Below, in pieces: positions 12,366 through 22,955 of a DNA stretch of 64,000 bases. How positions within the stretch are numbered: the first letter of the stretch is position 1; each line of letters starts with the position of its first letter. Below the pieces are notes generated by a model, which saw only the letters and a program-made list of their open reading frames with translations, ran no database searches and was not told the origin of the DNA. Both the position numbers and the translations under genes were made by a program. The DNA is from Monarcha castaneiventris obscurior (taxonomy: Eukaryota > Chordata > Aves > Passeriformes > Monarchidae). Where the stretch lies: NCBI GenBank assembly GCA_026261815.1, contig JAMPIT010000856.1, positions 8,292,001 to 8,356,000 on the forward strand. The letters are read 5' to 3'.

Positions 12366-12577
12366 GGGAATTCAAAGTGGATTTTTATGATCACTTCCAT
12401 TTTCTTTTCTATTCAGCATTTGGGTTGGAATTATTCAGCCAGGGAGAGGGATGGCATCAATTCCCAAACAAAGGAATTGCACAATGGGAGAATCTGAGTG
12501 CTCATCCCAGCACATCCCAGGCTGTTTCATTGTGACAGGATCTGGGGCTGGCTGTAACTGCAAAGGACTTTTCCCCT
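12366..12577. other. Predicted SSTR5 5' intron, proximal part
   Basis: If the acceptor at 12322 is used, this DNA is intronic. No other element was recognised here. Confidence 0.4.
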
Positions 12578-12756
12578 GAGGGTGGAGAGGCTCTGGAATA
12601 GAATTCCCAGAGCATCTGTGGCTGACCCATCCTTGGAAGTGTCCAAGGCCAGACTGGACAGGGCTTGGAGCAGCCTGGGATAGTGGAAGGTGTTGGGGTT
12701 GGAACTGGGATGGGCTTGAAGGTCCCTTCCAACCCAAACCATTCTGGGATTCCACA
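12578..12756 (+). mobile_element. CR1 LINE 3'-end fragment
   Basis: A complete-looking 3' end: 'gagggtggagaggctctgga', then the 'ctggaagtgtccaaggcc' type block ('ccttggaagtgtccaaggcc'), 'gcttggagcagcctgggata', and 'aaggtcccttccaacccaaa' before 'ccattctggga'. Plus orientation, antisense to SSTR5. Confidence 0.9.
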
Positions 12757-15247
12757 AAATCCAGAAGCCCCCTGATTTTCCATCTAAAATCCGATACAGA
12801 AATTATTGGAATATCGTTTTGGAGGACTCTGAGCAGCACACCCGGATCAGAGCAGAGCCTTCCCTTAGTGCTGAGCTCTTTCAATCCCAGTTTGGGGCAG
12901 CTCTGCTGTCACTTGGCCCAGGGGGCCTGGGGGACTCCAAGGTGACTCAATCCCACCTGGCTCCATCCAAACTCCAGGTGCTTTTGGAATCAGAGCCAAA
13001 GACAATTCCTGGTTTTTCCAGGAAGCTCCGCTGTGCTGATTCCCAGGTCTCCCCGTTTCCATAAACCGACTTTTCCTTCCTATTCTTCCCTTCAATGATC
13101 CCAGCTGGGGCACAGCAGGAAAATGGGATCTTCCAAACCCCTCCCGGCCAGGAATGAGGCACTGCTTTGGCTTCTCCTGGAATTCCCCCATGAATATTCC
13201 AAGATTTGCCACAACTCAGGATGTTAAAATGATCGGCAGACCTGGATTTAAATCCCACTTTCTAGGCTGCCTGGCACAACCAATGCAGAACCTCAGGGAA
13301 CATCAGCAAATAGGTGAGGAAATAAAACCCTACTCAACAATGGAAAATGCTTGGAAAAAATTCCATGATGGAAAGGACCATGGCTGAAGTCACTTGCCCA
13401 GGGGTCAGGATGTGTGCACAGACATGGGAAGGAATAAACTCCTTTTTTTTTTCCATCTCTCAAGACTACTTTTTGTGTTCCTGTGTCCTCTCCTCTCACC
13501 CCAAACTGTTTTTTATCCCAAAAATCCCTTTTTCCTGCAGGAAATCCAAGCTGCAGTGGGCAGCTCCAGGAGACCTGAACAGATCTGGACCTGTAATAAA
13601 TTTGAACAACCATTCTGAAAGAGGCGGAGAATTTGCAACGCCCCTTTCCTGTGGCATGCTCGATTCCCAGGAATATTTTTTCCATATTTTTGTCAGAGCA
13701 TGCTTCAAAGGAGGTGTTTATCAAACATTTTCCTGGAGAAACTTGGAAACATCACCTCTAAAAAAGGGAGATTTCAAGCAGCAAGGTCTCCGCCAAATCC
13801 CACAGCAAACCCCGGTGAAGGTGGAAGAAACGCCCAGGAATTTTCGCTCCCATCACCTGACGATCACATTCGCATAATAATCCGGGGGTTTGGACCTGGA
13901 ATGGCAAACACCCAGCCCACAGTGCTGGAAAAACTCCTCGTCTCCAGGAGCAATCCGAAGCCACCTCCGTTGGTGGCTGGGCTTTCTCCTGGGGTGAGAA
14001 AACCTGGGGGAGAGGAGGAGTCCCGGCAGCTCCTGGGAGGAATCACAAATGCGCTGTAGGAATGTGCAGATGGGGAGTAGGTGTCTCACGTGGCTGGACG
14101 GAGCTGGAAAATCGGGAATGCAGGGACAGCAGGGAGAGCGGAGAGAGCTGCCGGAGCTCCAGCAAACGCTGGGAGATGGGGATGAGGATGGTGCAGGAGG
14201 AGCTGGAAACACTGTTGGAATATTTGGGATTTAGGTGTTGCGGCATCCCTGCAATTCCCAAAATCCCTCTGTTCAGCCAAGACCGTGCTCCTTCTAAATT
14301 AAACAGGAGTGGGTCAGTGCTTGGATAAAATAACAAAGGAAAACTCCAGTTCTGGGTAAAAATTGGAATTTTAAATCCTGGTCTGCCACTGTGAAAATCC
14401 TCGGGTTATTTATGGGGGAAATCCGGGAGAAGCCACAGCAGAGCCTCATTCCCAGCTGGGAGGGCTCTGGAAGTTCCCATTTTCCTGCCGTGCCCCAGCT
14501 GGGATCATTGGAGGGAAGAACAGGAAGGAAAAACCTGCGGGATGGGGCAGTCAGTGTTTATGAACTCGTATCCATGGAGCTGCATCCTTGGGATGCTGCT
14601 GGGATTGGGAATGTTCTTCCCCCCACGAGCTGCCTGGACAAGCTCGGCACATCCAGGCTGAGCCCGAAAGCCCAATTTTCCTTCTGAGCCTGCAGAAACT
14701 TGGAGCACGTGGGAAGGAGCAGGGCTGGAACTCAGCAGGGAAGGTCAGGAGGGGCAGTCATGTGCGGCTCATCCTACAAAAAATGGGAAAGGACACCTTT
14801 TCCAAAGTACCTTTTCCCACATATCCTCAGATTCAGGGACTGTGGGAATTACACAATGACTTCAATCCTGTTCCTTCCACTGCCTTCGGAGTTCAGGCCT
14901 TGGGAATTGGAGCTCTTTTCTTTGGATATTTCCCTTTTCTTCTCCCCCTGGAGAAATCCTCCAGGCCCAAATCCCTGTTTCCAAAGGGCCCTGGGCTCTC
15001 CCATTGGCATTCCAGAGGTTTATCATGAAGGATTTGGGTGTGTTTTCCATGGAGAGGAACTTCCAGGTTCCTTCAGCAGTAGCAGCAGCTATGCCAGACT
15101 TTTTCTGGAGTCAGGGCCACTTTGTCCCCTCAGATTTTGGGGCTCTTCCCTTGGGTTTGTGGGAACATTCACCTTTCCCCTCGGGATTGTTGTTCCATGG
15201 GATGAACTTCACAGTATTCCCTGTCATACCCAGCACATTGAGAAGGG
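12757..15247. other. Intergenic or SSTR5 5' intron, no gene recognised
   Basis: No exon was supported. The words 'gccacagcagagcctcattcc' (14423) and 'ccaaagcagtgcctcattcc' (13146, on the minus strand) sit in related ~120-bp blocks at about 13050-13200 (minus) and 14395-14525 (plus). This is an inverted pair of an unclassified interspersed repeat. Confidence 0.45.
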
Positions 15248-15395
15248 AATCCCGGAATCCCGGAATGGTTTGGGTTGGAAGGGACCTAAAAGCTCATCCA
15301 AGGGCAGGGACACCTTCCCCTATCCCAGGTTGCTCCAAGCCCCATCCAACCTGGATGTGGACAATTCCAGGGATGTCCCAGCACATTTCCTGAGG
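15248..15395 (-). mobile_element. CR1 LINE 3'-end fragment
   Basis: Reverse-complement CR1 tail: 'ggaatggtttgggttggaag', 'cagggacaccttcccctatc', 'ccaggttgctccaagcccca' and 'tccaacctggatgtgg'. Confidence 0.9.
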
Positions 15396-15779
15396 GGAAA
15401 TCTATCTCCTGTGGCTCTGATGCAAAACCTTCCCTCCCTTCCCTGCCGAGCACCAGGAAGGAATTTCCACCATCTCAACATTCCCCATTCCCAGGATTTG
15501 ATGTCCTGAAGTCCCCCAGACCTGCAAACCAAGCCCAGATTCCCATTCCATCTTTTCTTCTGTCAGCCTTTGCCTTGCAGCCGCCAGGATTCTGGGATTT
15601 GTCCAGGAAACAACAAAAACACCCCTGACCAGCTGCAAATCCAGGTTTTCCCAGCTGCCTTGGACGAGCACAGGGAAATTTTCCCCCTATCCAGGTGACA
15701 ATTTGTCCCTCACCAGCTCGATTTGGCCTCAGCTCCTTTTGTCACCACGGCAGGGAACGACCCGGAACCTCCACAAAAG

Positions 15780-15870
15780 GTGATTAAAGGTAATAATTAA
15801 AGGTAATTAAGACACGCTGATTGATCTCTCGACCCTTGTTTGGTGTTCTTAATTAAGAGATCAATCAAGG
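15780..15870. promoter_or_regulatory. AT-rich block with a perfect inverted repeat of PBX/HOX-type sites
   Basis: A 12-bp arm TGATTGATCTCT (15818-15829) is perfectly repeated in reverse complement at 15856-15867. TGATTGAT is the known PBX-HOX composite word. The block also carries three TAATTA/TTAATTAA-type words. Regulatory function is inferred. Confidence 0.4.
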
Positions 15871-17414
15871 ACACACCTCCAGGGGATTTTCCTCTCATCC
15901 AGCTTTTTTTCCCCCTTTGATCTCCAAGCCCCTGCCCTGGGATTGTCGATAAATTCTGGGCTTTCTGCTTAAAACTGGAATAATTCCTGACAGAATTCCA
16001 AGTTTTAACAGAGCAGCATCCTGGAAAAAATCAGCATCCACAGCAGCTGAACATAACTCTGTGCCTGCCTCCCAAAAAAAAAATTCGGGAATAAATAGTG
16101 GAGGTGTTATGGTGCCAGAATTTAACATTTGTCAAAAGTCCTAAATAAACCTGAGGGGAAAAAAACCCCAGGGACTAACAGGGACTGAAAAATCATCCCA
16201 AAATGAAGAAAAACAGACGTCTAAAATCGGAATTAAAACCTTTAATATGAAATTAAAAATGCCCAGACAGATCAAGGCTGAAATTTCCCCTGGCTCTGGT
16301 CACGGCAGGGAAGGACAAATAATTCCAGGGAGAGGATTGCGTGAGAGTGGGGCAGGGATCAGGCAGGAATTGCGGGAGGAAAACCTGATTTTCCCAGGCC
16401 AGATTGGATCCTGCTGCCTGTTTGCCTCTGGAATCATCATCCCTCTCCTGCAGCATCCACGATAATTGCTGGGACTGGAATTACAGCCCCAGGACGGCAG
16501 ATTGCTGTTTCCAGGCACAGGATAATTAGGGATAACACCCCCAGTGGGAATCCAGGCTTTTAAAACAGTCTTGGGAGGAAAAGCACCGGGAGAACTTTCC
16601 AGGAATTGTCTCCCCACGGTAGAACTTTGTGGGGTTTTCCCATCCCGTGGATTCAGCTGCAATAAATTCCTGGGATTTTTAGTCAATTTTCTCTTTTTGG
16701 AGCTGAGTTTCCATCAGCTGCTGCTTCCTAGAGAGCCCGTGGGGCCTCATTCCTTGGATTTGTGTGGCTGGAGCAGGCAGGAGGAGAGGAGGGATGTTGG
16801 GGTGACCTGGGAGTGCAGAGCAGCTCTGGGATAACACAAAAATCCATGGAAAGCTGGGTGGGAGCAGCAGGGAAGTGCAGCATCACCCTGAGAGCCCTGA
16901 GAGCTGCTGCAGCTCCTGAGGTATAAAAATGTTCTTTACCACTCCAGCAGCTCCCACACAGCACGGACACCTCGCTTTTCCCACTCCCAACCCCACCCCA
17001 CCACCTGGAGTTAAAAAAACCCAAGGAATCAGTTCGGATTGTCCCCAAAAGGAGCTTTCTCCTTGTTCCAATCTGCCTTTGCTGCGTCTCGGGGGGCGTT
17101 GGGCACCCCAAAAATGTGAATTGAGGATTGTTCTCTGCTGAAAACAAAACTTGCTCACATTAAATTGCTCCTCTGTTCCCACTCCCTGAGTTGGGAATGA
17201 ACGCTGATCACCTGAATTCCAAGTTCAAAAACTTCTTCCCACTTTTAACCCTAAAAAAAAAACCCTCAGAAATCATATTTTCTTTGGCCAAATATTTGCT
17301 GGATCCTTTTTTTCCTCCCCAAACACGTTCCAGGCTCTGTTGTGCTCAGGGGTTCCTCACCCAGGCTGAGCCGCTCCTGCCACACAAACGCTGGCACAAA
17401 GCAAAAGCTGCGGG
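15871..17414. other. Spacer, no gene recognised
   Basis: No exon was supported on either strand. A TATAAAA word occurs near 16922, without a matching coding exon. Confidence 0.4.
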
Positions 17415-18050
17415 GTTTGGTCCCAGGTTTAAACTGGGTTTGCTCCCAAATTTAAACTGGGTTTGCTTCCGCATTTAAGGTGGGGTTGTTCCCAGATTTA
17501 AACTGGATTTCCCCCCGTATTTAAGGTCGGTTTGCTCCTGGGTTTAAACTGGGTTTGCTCCCAGATTTAAACCGGATTTGCTCGCAAACTTAAACTGGGT
17601 TTGCTCCCGGATTTAAGATGGATTTTTTCCAGATTTAAACTGGGTTTGCTCCCGGATTTAAGATGGATTTTTTCCAGAGTTAAACTGGGTTTGCTCCCGG
17701 ATTTAAGATGGATTTTCTCCAGATTTAAACTGGGTTTACTCCCAAATTTAAACTGGGTTTGCTCCTGGATTTAAGATGGGTTTGGTCCCAGATTTAAACC
17801 GGATTTGGTCCCAGATTTAAACCGGATTTGATCCCAGATTTAAGACGGATTTGGTCCCAGATTTAAACTGGGTTTGCTCTGGTATTTAACATCGATTTTC
17901 TCCAAATTTAAGCTGGGTTTGCTCCTGGGTTTAAACTGGGTTTGCTCCCGGATTTAAGATGGATTTGCTCCCAGATTTCAACTGGGTTTGCTCCCAGATT
18001 TAAACTGGGTTTGCTCCCGGATTTAAGCTGGGTTTGCTCCCGGATTTAAG
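17415..18050. repeat. 23-24-bp minisatellite, about 27 copies
   Basis: The unit is close to 'tttaaactgggtttgctccc' plus 3-4 bases. Variant units with 'tttaagatggattt' or 'tttaaaccggattt' are interspersed, giving higher-order structure. The array ends at 18050, where GC-rich unique sequence begins. Confidence 0.92.
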
Positions 18051-19021
18051 CAGCTCCAGGCAGAGGAAGCCGTGGAGCTCCATCTCTGTGCTCCCACCGG
18101 GCAGCGGGGCTGGGCTGGAGCTCCCAAACCCGGCTCCAGCCCCGGCACATCCCCAAACCCAGCGCGTTTTCCCCAAAGGTTTCTTTTCCGACCTTCCCCT
18201 CGGCAATCCAGGGACATCCCGTGATTTCAGGGATGTGCCGGAGCTCTGCAGGAGCGCTAATTCCAGGCTGAGGGAGAGCGGGAACACCCCCGGCTCCCTC
18301 CGGCTCAGGGAGCGCCCCACATTGGGAAGGAGCTCAGCAACAGCTCCAAGAAGTGCAGCAGCTCCAGAAGTGGAGCCTCGTGGGGGGGGGAAATTCCAGG
18401 ATTTGGGGTCTCCGGCTTGGATCCATCCCTCTCCAGGAGAGCAGCTCCACTGCAGCCACCAAGCCCGGCTGAGATTTCCCACACAGCGCTCCCAGGCTGC
18501 TCCCGGCGCCCTGGAAGCGCCTGCGGGGTTTAACCCGGGGGTCTCCTCCTGCCCAGAACCACAAAAAGGCTCAGGCTGAGCCCAAACCACCCGAGCCGGG
18601 CTGTTCTTTCCCTGCCCTTCCATGCCAAGCTCTGGGCACTGGGAACAGGGAACGGGCTGTGCCCGGCGCTGGGAGCTGCGGGAAGCTGCCGGAGCTGCTC
18701 CCAGCCCAGCCCAGATCCATCCTGACCCCCAGGATGTCACCTTGACCTCGGCATCCTCTGCTCGCTGACCCCCCTGGAGCTCATCCCATCCCTGCGTTAT
18801 CCCAGAGGAGCATCCAGCGCGGAGCTCTGATCCCTCCGGGCTCCCCGAGCCCCGTCCCTCCCGGCTGGGCACATCCAGGGCTCTGCCACATCCCCGGGAT
18901 GGCAGCGGCCCCCGGGCTGTGCCCGCAGCTCCCTCCCGCAGGTGCCTCCCGCGTCCCTTTCCAGCTCCAAAGCCGCGCTCAGGCTGCTCCTGCTTCAAAC
19001 GCGGCATCGTCCCCCCGGCCG
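18051..19021. other. GC-rich flank of the 19-20 kb CpG island
   Basis: GC-rich sequence with long open frames on both strands. None has recognisable domains, so I treat them as compositional artefacts. No exon was supported. Confidence 0.4.
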
Positions 19022-19333
19022 GGGGTCCCTCCTGGGCACCCCGCAGCCAGGACGGGTCACCCCAATGTCCAGAGGGTCCCTCCTGGGCACCCCGCAGCCA
19101 GGACGGGTCACCCCAATGTCCAGAGGGTCCCTCCTGGGCACCCCGCAGCCAGGACGGGTCACCCCAATGTCCAGAGGGTCCCTCCTGGGCACCCCGCAGC
19201 CAGGACGGGTCACCCCAATGTCCAGAGGGCCCTCCTGGGCACCCCGCAGCCAGGACGGGTCACCCCAATGTCCAGAGGGTCCCTCCTGGGCACCCCGCAG
19301 CCAGGACGGGTCACCCCAATGTCCAGAGGGTCC
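19022..19333. repeat. 51-bp minisatellite, six copies
   Basis: 'gtccctcctgggcacc' recurs every 51 bp from 19025 (next at 19076 and onward), with near-perfect identity among the copies. This suggests recent expansion. The array is unrelated in sequence to the 51-bp array beside SSTR5. Confidence 0.92.
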
Positions 19334-19539
19334 CCCCTCGCCATCCCCACACCAGGATGGGGTCACTCCTCCTCCCCTCCACAGAAGGGCAAATTCGGGG
19401 TGTCCACGATGACTCCGCTGCCTCCTTCACCCCAGCGAGCCCCCAGCAGCGGGGTGCGCTTTGCGAAACCCCCGCCTGCCCCGTCCCCATCGTCCTCCGA
19501 CCCCTCCCGTTCCCGCATCCCGGCTCGCTGTTCCCGGCT

Positions 19540-19860
19540 CGCTGTTCCCGGCTCCCGGCCATGGTTACCTGCGGCTCCAGGGCTGTTCTCCCGCTGGAGC
19601 AGGAGCCTCCCCGGGAGCGCACCCCGCGCCGGCCGCGTCCCTCCGGCTGCGGGCGGGGACGGCGGCCGCTCCCCCGGGAGGAGGGACCGGGCTCGGAGGG
19701 GCCGGGGGTGCCGCAGCCCTGGGGCCGCCCCCTGCTCGGGAACTCGGGCTGGAGCCCGGGAGCCGCCGCCGCGGGCAGCGGGAGCGCTGCGCAGGGACGC
19801 TCTGCCCGCCTCCCCCTGCCTGTGCCCCCTCCCCATGTCCTCTGTTCCCCCTTGGCCATC
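19540..19860 (-). promoter_or_regulatory. CpG island; candidate SSTR5 noncoding first exon and promoter
   Basis: The stretch is strongly CpG-rich. On the minus strand it contains GCCGCAG/GTAACC, a good donor whose exon side would end at 19569. A transcript from here joined to the acceptor at 12322 would give SSTR5 a noncoding first exon and a ~7.2-kb intron. Only the donor, acceptor and CpG density are seen; the link is inference. It could instead be an unrelated island. Confidence 0.35.
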
Positions 19861-20260
19861 CCTGTGCCCCCTCCCCGCGTCTCTGCCCCTCTCCTCATGC
19901 CTCTGCCCCACTCCCCATCCCTGTTTCCCCCTTCCCATGCTTGTGTCCCCCTCCCCACCCCTATACCCCACTCCTTATCCCCGTGTCCCCTTCCCCACAT
20001 CTCTGCCCCTCTCCCCATGCCTCTGTCCCCTTTTCATCCCTGTTTCTCCCTCCCCATCCCTGTTCCCCCATCCCCATCCCTGTTCCCCCATCCCTGTTCC
20101 CCCATTCCCCCTCCCCATTCCCCCATCCCATTCCCCCTCCCCATTCCCCCATCCCATTCCCCCCTCCCCATTCCCCCATCCCATTCGCCCTCCCCGTTCC
20201 CCCATCCCATTCCCCCCTCCCCATTCCCCCATCCCATTCCCCCTCCCCGGCTCCGGGCTG
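19861..20260. repeat. C-rich low-complexity array
   Basis: Degenerate units of 'ccccctccccatccctgt' type (19800-20090) pass into 'cccattcccccatcccattc' units (20090-20245), with strong C/T strand asymmetry. Long open frames of Pro/Ser/His here are by-products. Confidence 0.8.
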
Positions 20261-20899
20261 CCCTTACCCGGCCCGGGGGCTGAGCCCCGCTCGGAGCGGG
20301 GTCCGCGCTGCGCTCCCGGCAGGGGCCGGCGGGGGAAGAGCCGCATTTCCCCCCTGCTCCAGCTCCTGTCCAGCCCCGGGAAGTCCTTTCAAAGCCTCCC
20401 GGCTGGGAGCGAGACCCTCCCGACCCCCCAAACGCCGCACCCGAGCCCGCGGGTTCCTTCGGGGGCAGCGGGAGGGCTTTGGCACCGCCGGGGCTTGGAT
20501 TTCACGCCCCTGTGCCCGAGCAGAAGGCGAGCCCGAGTGCCAAGGTCGCAGCCCGCCTCTCCCTGGAGAACGGGATCCCATGTGGAGAGCTTTTCCTCCA
20601 GCTGGCTCCGAGTCAGGCCCTAAAGTCGCTCCCTGGTGGGAAGGATGCAGGGCTGAAAATCCCGGCTGCGAGGGGAACTCGGATTCACTCCCTCCCAGAC
20701 TCCCTGGGATGCTGCTGGGCGGGAAGGGGCTGAAATATGTGGGATTCTGAGTGTTTTGCAATGCAACAAGTGGGATAAGAGCGAGGCAGAGCTCTGCCCC
20801 CTCCTCCCTGTGCTGTCACCTATTCCAACCTCAATCCCTGCGTCACCCCGAGTGCTTTTCTCCCCCATTTCTGGGCAGAGCGGGGGGCTCAGAGCAGCT

Positions 20900-21470
20900 C
20901 AGGGCTCCCCGCGGCAGCCCCTCCTCATCAGCATGCACAGAGCGTGGCGCTGGTAATAATGGATATGATCTTAATCCTCTGTTGAGGCTTTTCAATTTGA
21001 GTCAGACGTGTGAACGCGAGGCGGAAAAAAATAAAAAAAAAATTTAAAAAGCGAGGCAGAGCTGCTGCTGGCATGTCAGCCTGGAATTCAATCTGCTGAT
21101 GTATTTATGGGCATGGGTTGCTAAACGCCAGCGAGACTCCAGCCTGCTCTCGCCATGACAATGGGCAGAGTCAGCCGATAAAAATAGAGTTGGGCATGAT
21201 AAACAGCTCAGGAGAGGAGGTTCGGATCACCTGCTCCGCCAACACGCCCAGAAGATGCCCACGATTTATTCCCGAGCTGTGGTCCCGCTGGGAATGGCAG
21301 CTTGAAGCCAAGTGGGGTTAATTTAAGGAATTACCCTTATTTTATTAGGATTTATTAGCGGCTTGTGCTAGGAAAAAATTGCTGGATAAACACGGCGGTG
21401 CCTAAGTTGTCCTGAAGAAAAGAGTGCTTTTCCTGTAAATAAACACTCTGGAAAAACAGGAGTTTTATAG
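20900..21470. promoter_or_regulatory. Candidate conserved noncoding element
   Basis: This stretch differs from its surroundings. It lacks the usual GGAATTCC words, has mixed AT-rich segments and holds a dense set of factor-like words: TGAGTCAG near 20998, ACAATGG near 21157, GATAA words near 21177 and 21196, and TTTATTAG near 21351. It has no sustained coding potential. Regulatory status is inferred; cross-species conservation would decide. Confidence 0.35.
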
Positions 21471-22409
21471 GGATCTGTGCTGGGAGAGAGGCAGGATTTT
21501 CAACAGCTCTCAGGGCTGGGTAAATTCTTTACCCTCTCGAATCAACAGCACCGTGTTGGGGCTGAAAGGAGGGAACACAAAGCCTTGGAGAACATTCCCT
21601 GTTATCCTACACAAAGCCTCGGAGAGCAACCTCGGGATAAACACGGGAAGGGAAATGCTCCTGGCACCCGGGGGTGGCACAGGGGGACATCCGGGGGGAC
21701 AGCGCACAGCAGGGGTGGGAGATCCTTTTATTTCTAATTTTCCTGTGTCTCTCCTTTTGCTGGATGGGAGATTTTATCATCCGTGCGCTTGGGACATTTT
21801 TTATGTTGACATTCCAGAGGGGAAGGAGAGCTGGGATGGAGATAAAAGCCCCGAAATGAGGGATTTTGTTTGGTTCTGCTCTTGGCGTGCGTCCTTGTGG
21901 CCAAGAAGGACAATGGGATCCCAGGGAGCTCCACCTGGATGGGGGAAGAACCTCCCTGGGCAGTGCCCAGCCCTGGACAGATCCCACAGAGGGTGTGGAG
22001 TCTCCCTCCTTGGGGATATCCCACAATTCCCAGGATGTAATCCCACTCTGGGATGACCCCGCTGGAGCAGATGGAGCCCCCTGTGCTCAATTCCAACCTG
22101 CCCCATCCCAGGATTCCGTGATCCATGCGCAAACAAACCCCTCCCAAATCCCCCAATTTGGTGACGAGCTTCCTCATTCTGTCACACACAGAAATTCCAT
22201 GTCCTGGTGTGATCCCTGGATGGGTTTTTCCCCCGGGAATGCTGACGGATGGGGAAACGCTGCCACTTGTCCTGGCACCAACCCAGTTTAACTCCCTGCG
22301 TGTGTGACACGGGGGAGCTGCGGGGACACGAGCTCGGGAAGCTCCTCCTGCCTTTGGGAATCTGCCTCGGCAAAATGCAGCTGAGGCAGCAGGGATGAGC
22401 TGGGATCCG
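21471..22409. other. Spacer, no gene recognised
   Basis: No supported exon, RNA gene or clear repeat unit. Confidence 0.4.
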
Positions 22410-22955
22410 TATTTTTAGAAGGAAGAACTCCTGGGGAACTCGGGGCAGCAGCTTTTCCCAGGGGAGATCGGCATCAAGGAGCTGGTGAGGAGGAATCAGG
22501 GGTGTGGAATCATCTCCGGGAGAGGTTTGGGTCCAAGCCTGGCTTGAAAATGCTGGAGGTGAATCCTTAGGGTTGGATTGGCCCTGATTAAGGAGGGGAA
22601 TGGGACTCTCAAGATCCCTTAAACCTCAGAACAGCAGAGGAACTGAGGAGAAGAAGATCCTTGGGTTGCCCCCAGTTTCTGGAATTGTTGATCTAAAAAT
22701 TCATTCCAGGCAAATCCATATTTTTAGAAGGAAAAACTCCTGGAGAACTCATGGCAGCAGCTTTTCCCAGGGAAGATGGTGAGGAAGAACCAGGGGTGTG
22801 GAACCATCTCCGGGAGAGATTTGGGTCCAAGCCCGGCTGGAACTGGATGGAAATGTTGGAATTGGTGCTTTAGGGTTGGATTGGCTCTGATGAAGGACGG
22901 GAATGGGACAATCGAGATCCCTTTAAACCTCAGACCAACAGAGGAACTGAGTGAG
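22410..22955. repeat. 309-bp direct duplication, two copies
   Basis: 'tatttttagaagga' starts copies at 22410 and 22719. Both continue through 'actcctgg', 'gcagcagcttttcccagg', 'catctccgggagag', 'tttgggtccaagcc' and 'cagaggaactgag'. An inverted piece of the same sequence lies at about 24335-24378. It may be an unclassified interspersed repeat. Confidence 0.75.

Noticed and set aside
18899..20623. Open frame of 574 residues on the plus strand, with overlapping frames on the minus strand
   Set aside because: Built from the 51-bp minisatellite, the CpG island and C-rich low-complexity sequence. Several frames are open at once, a GC/repeat artefact.
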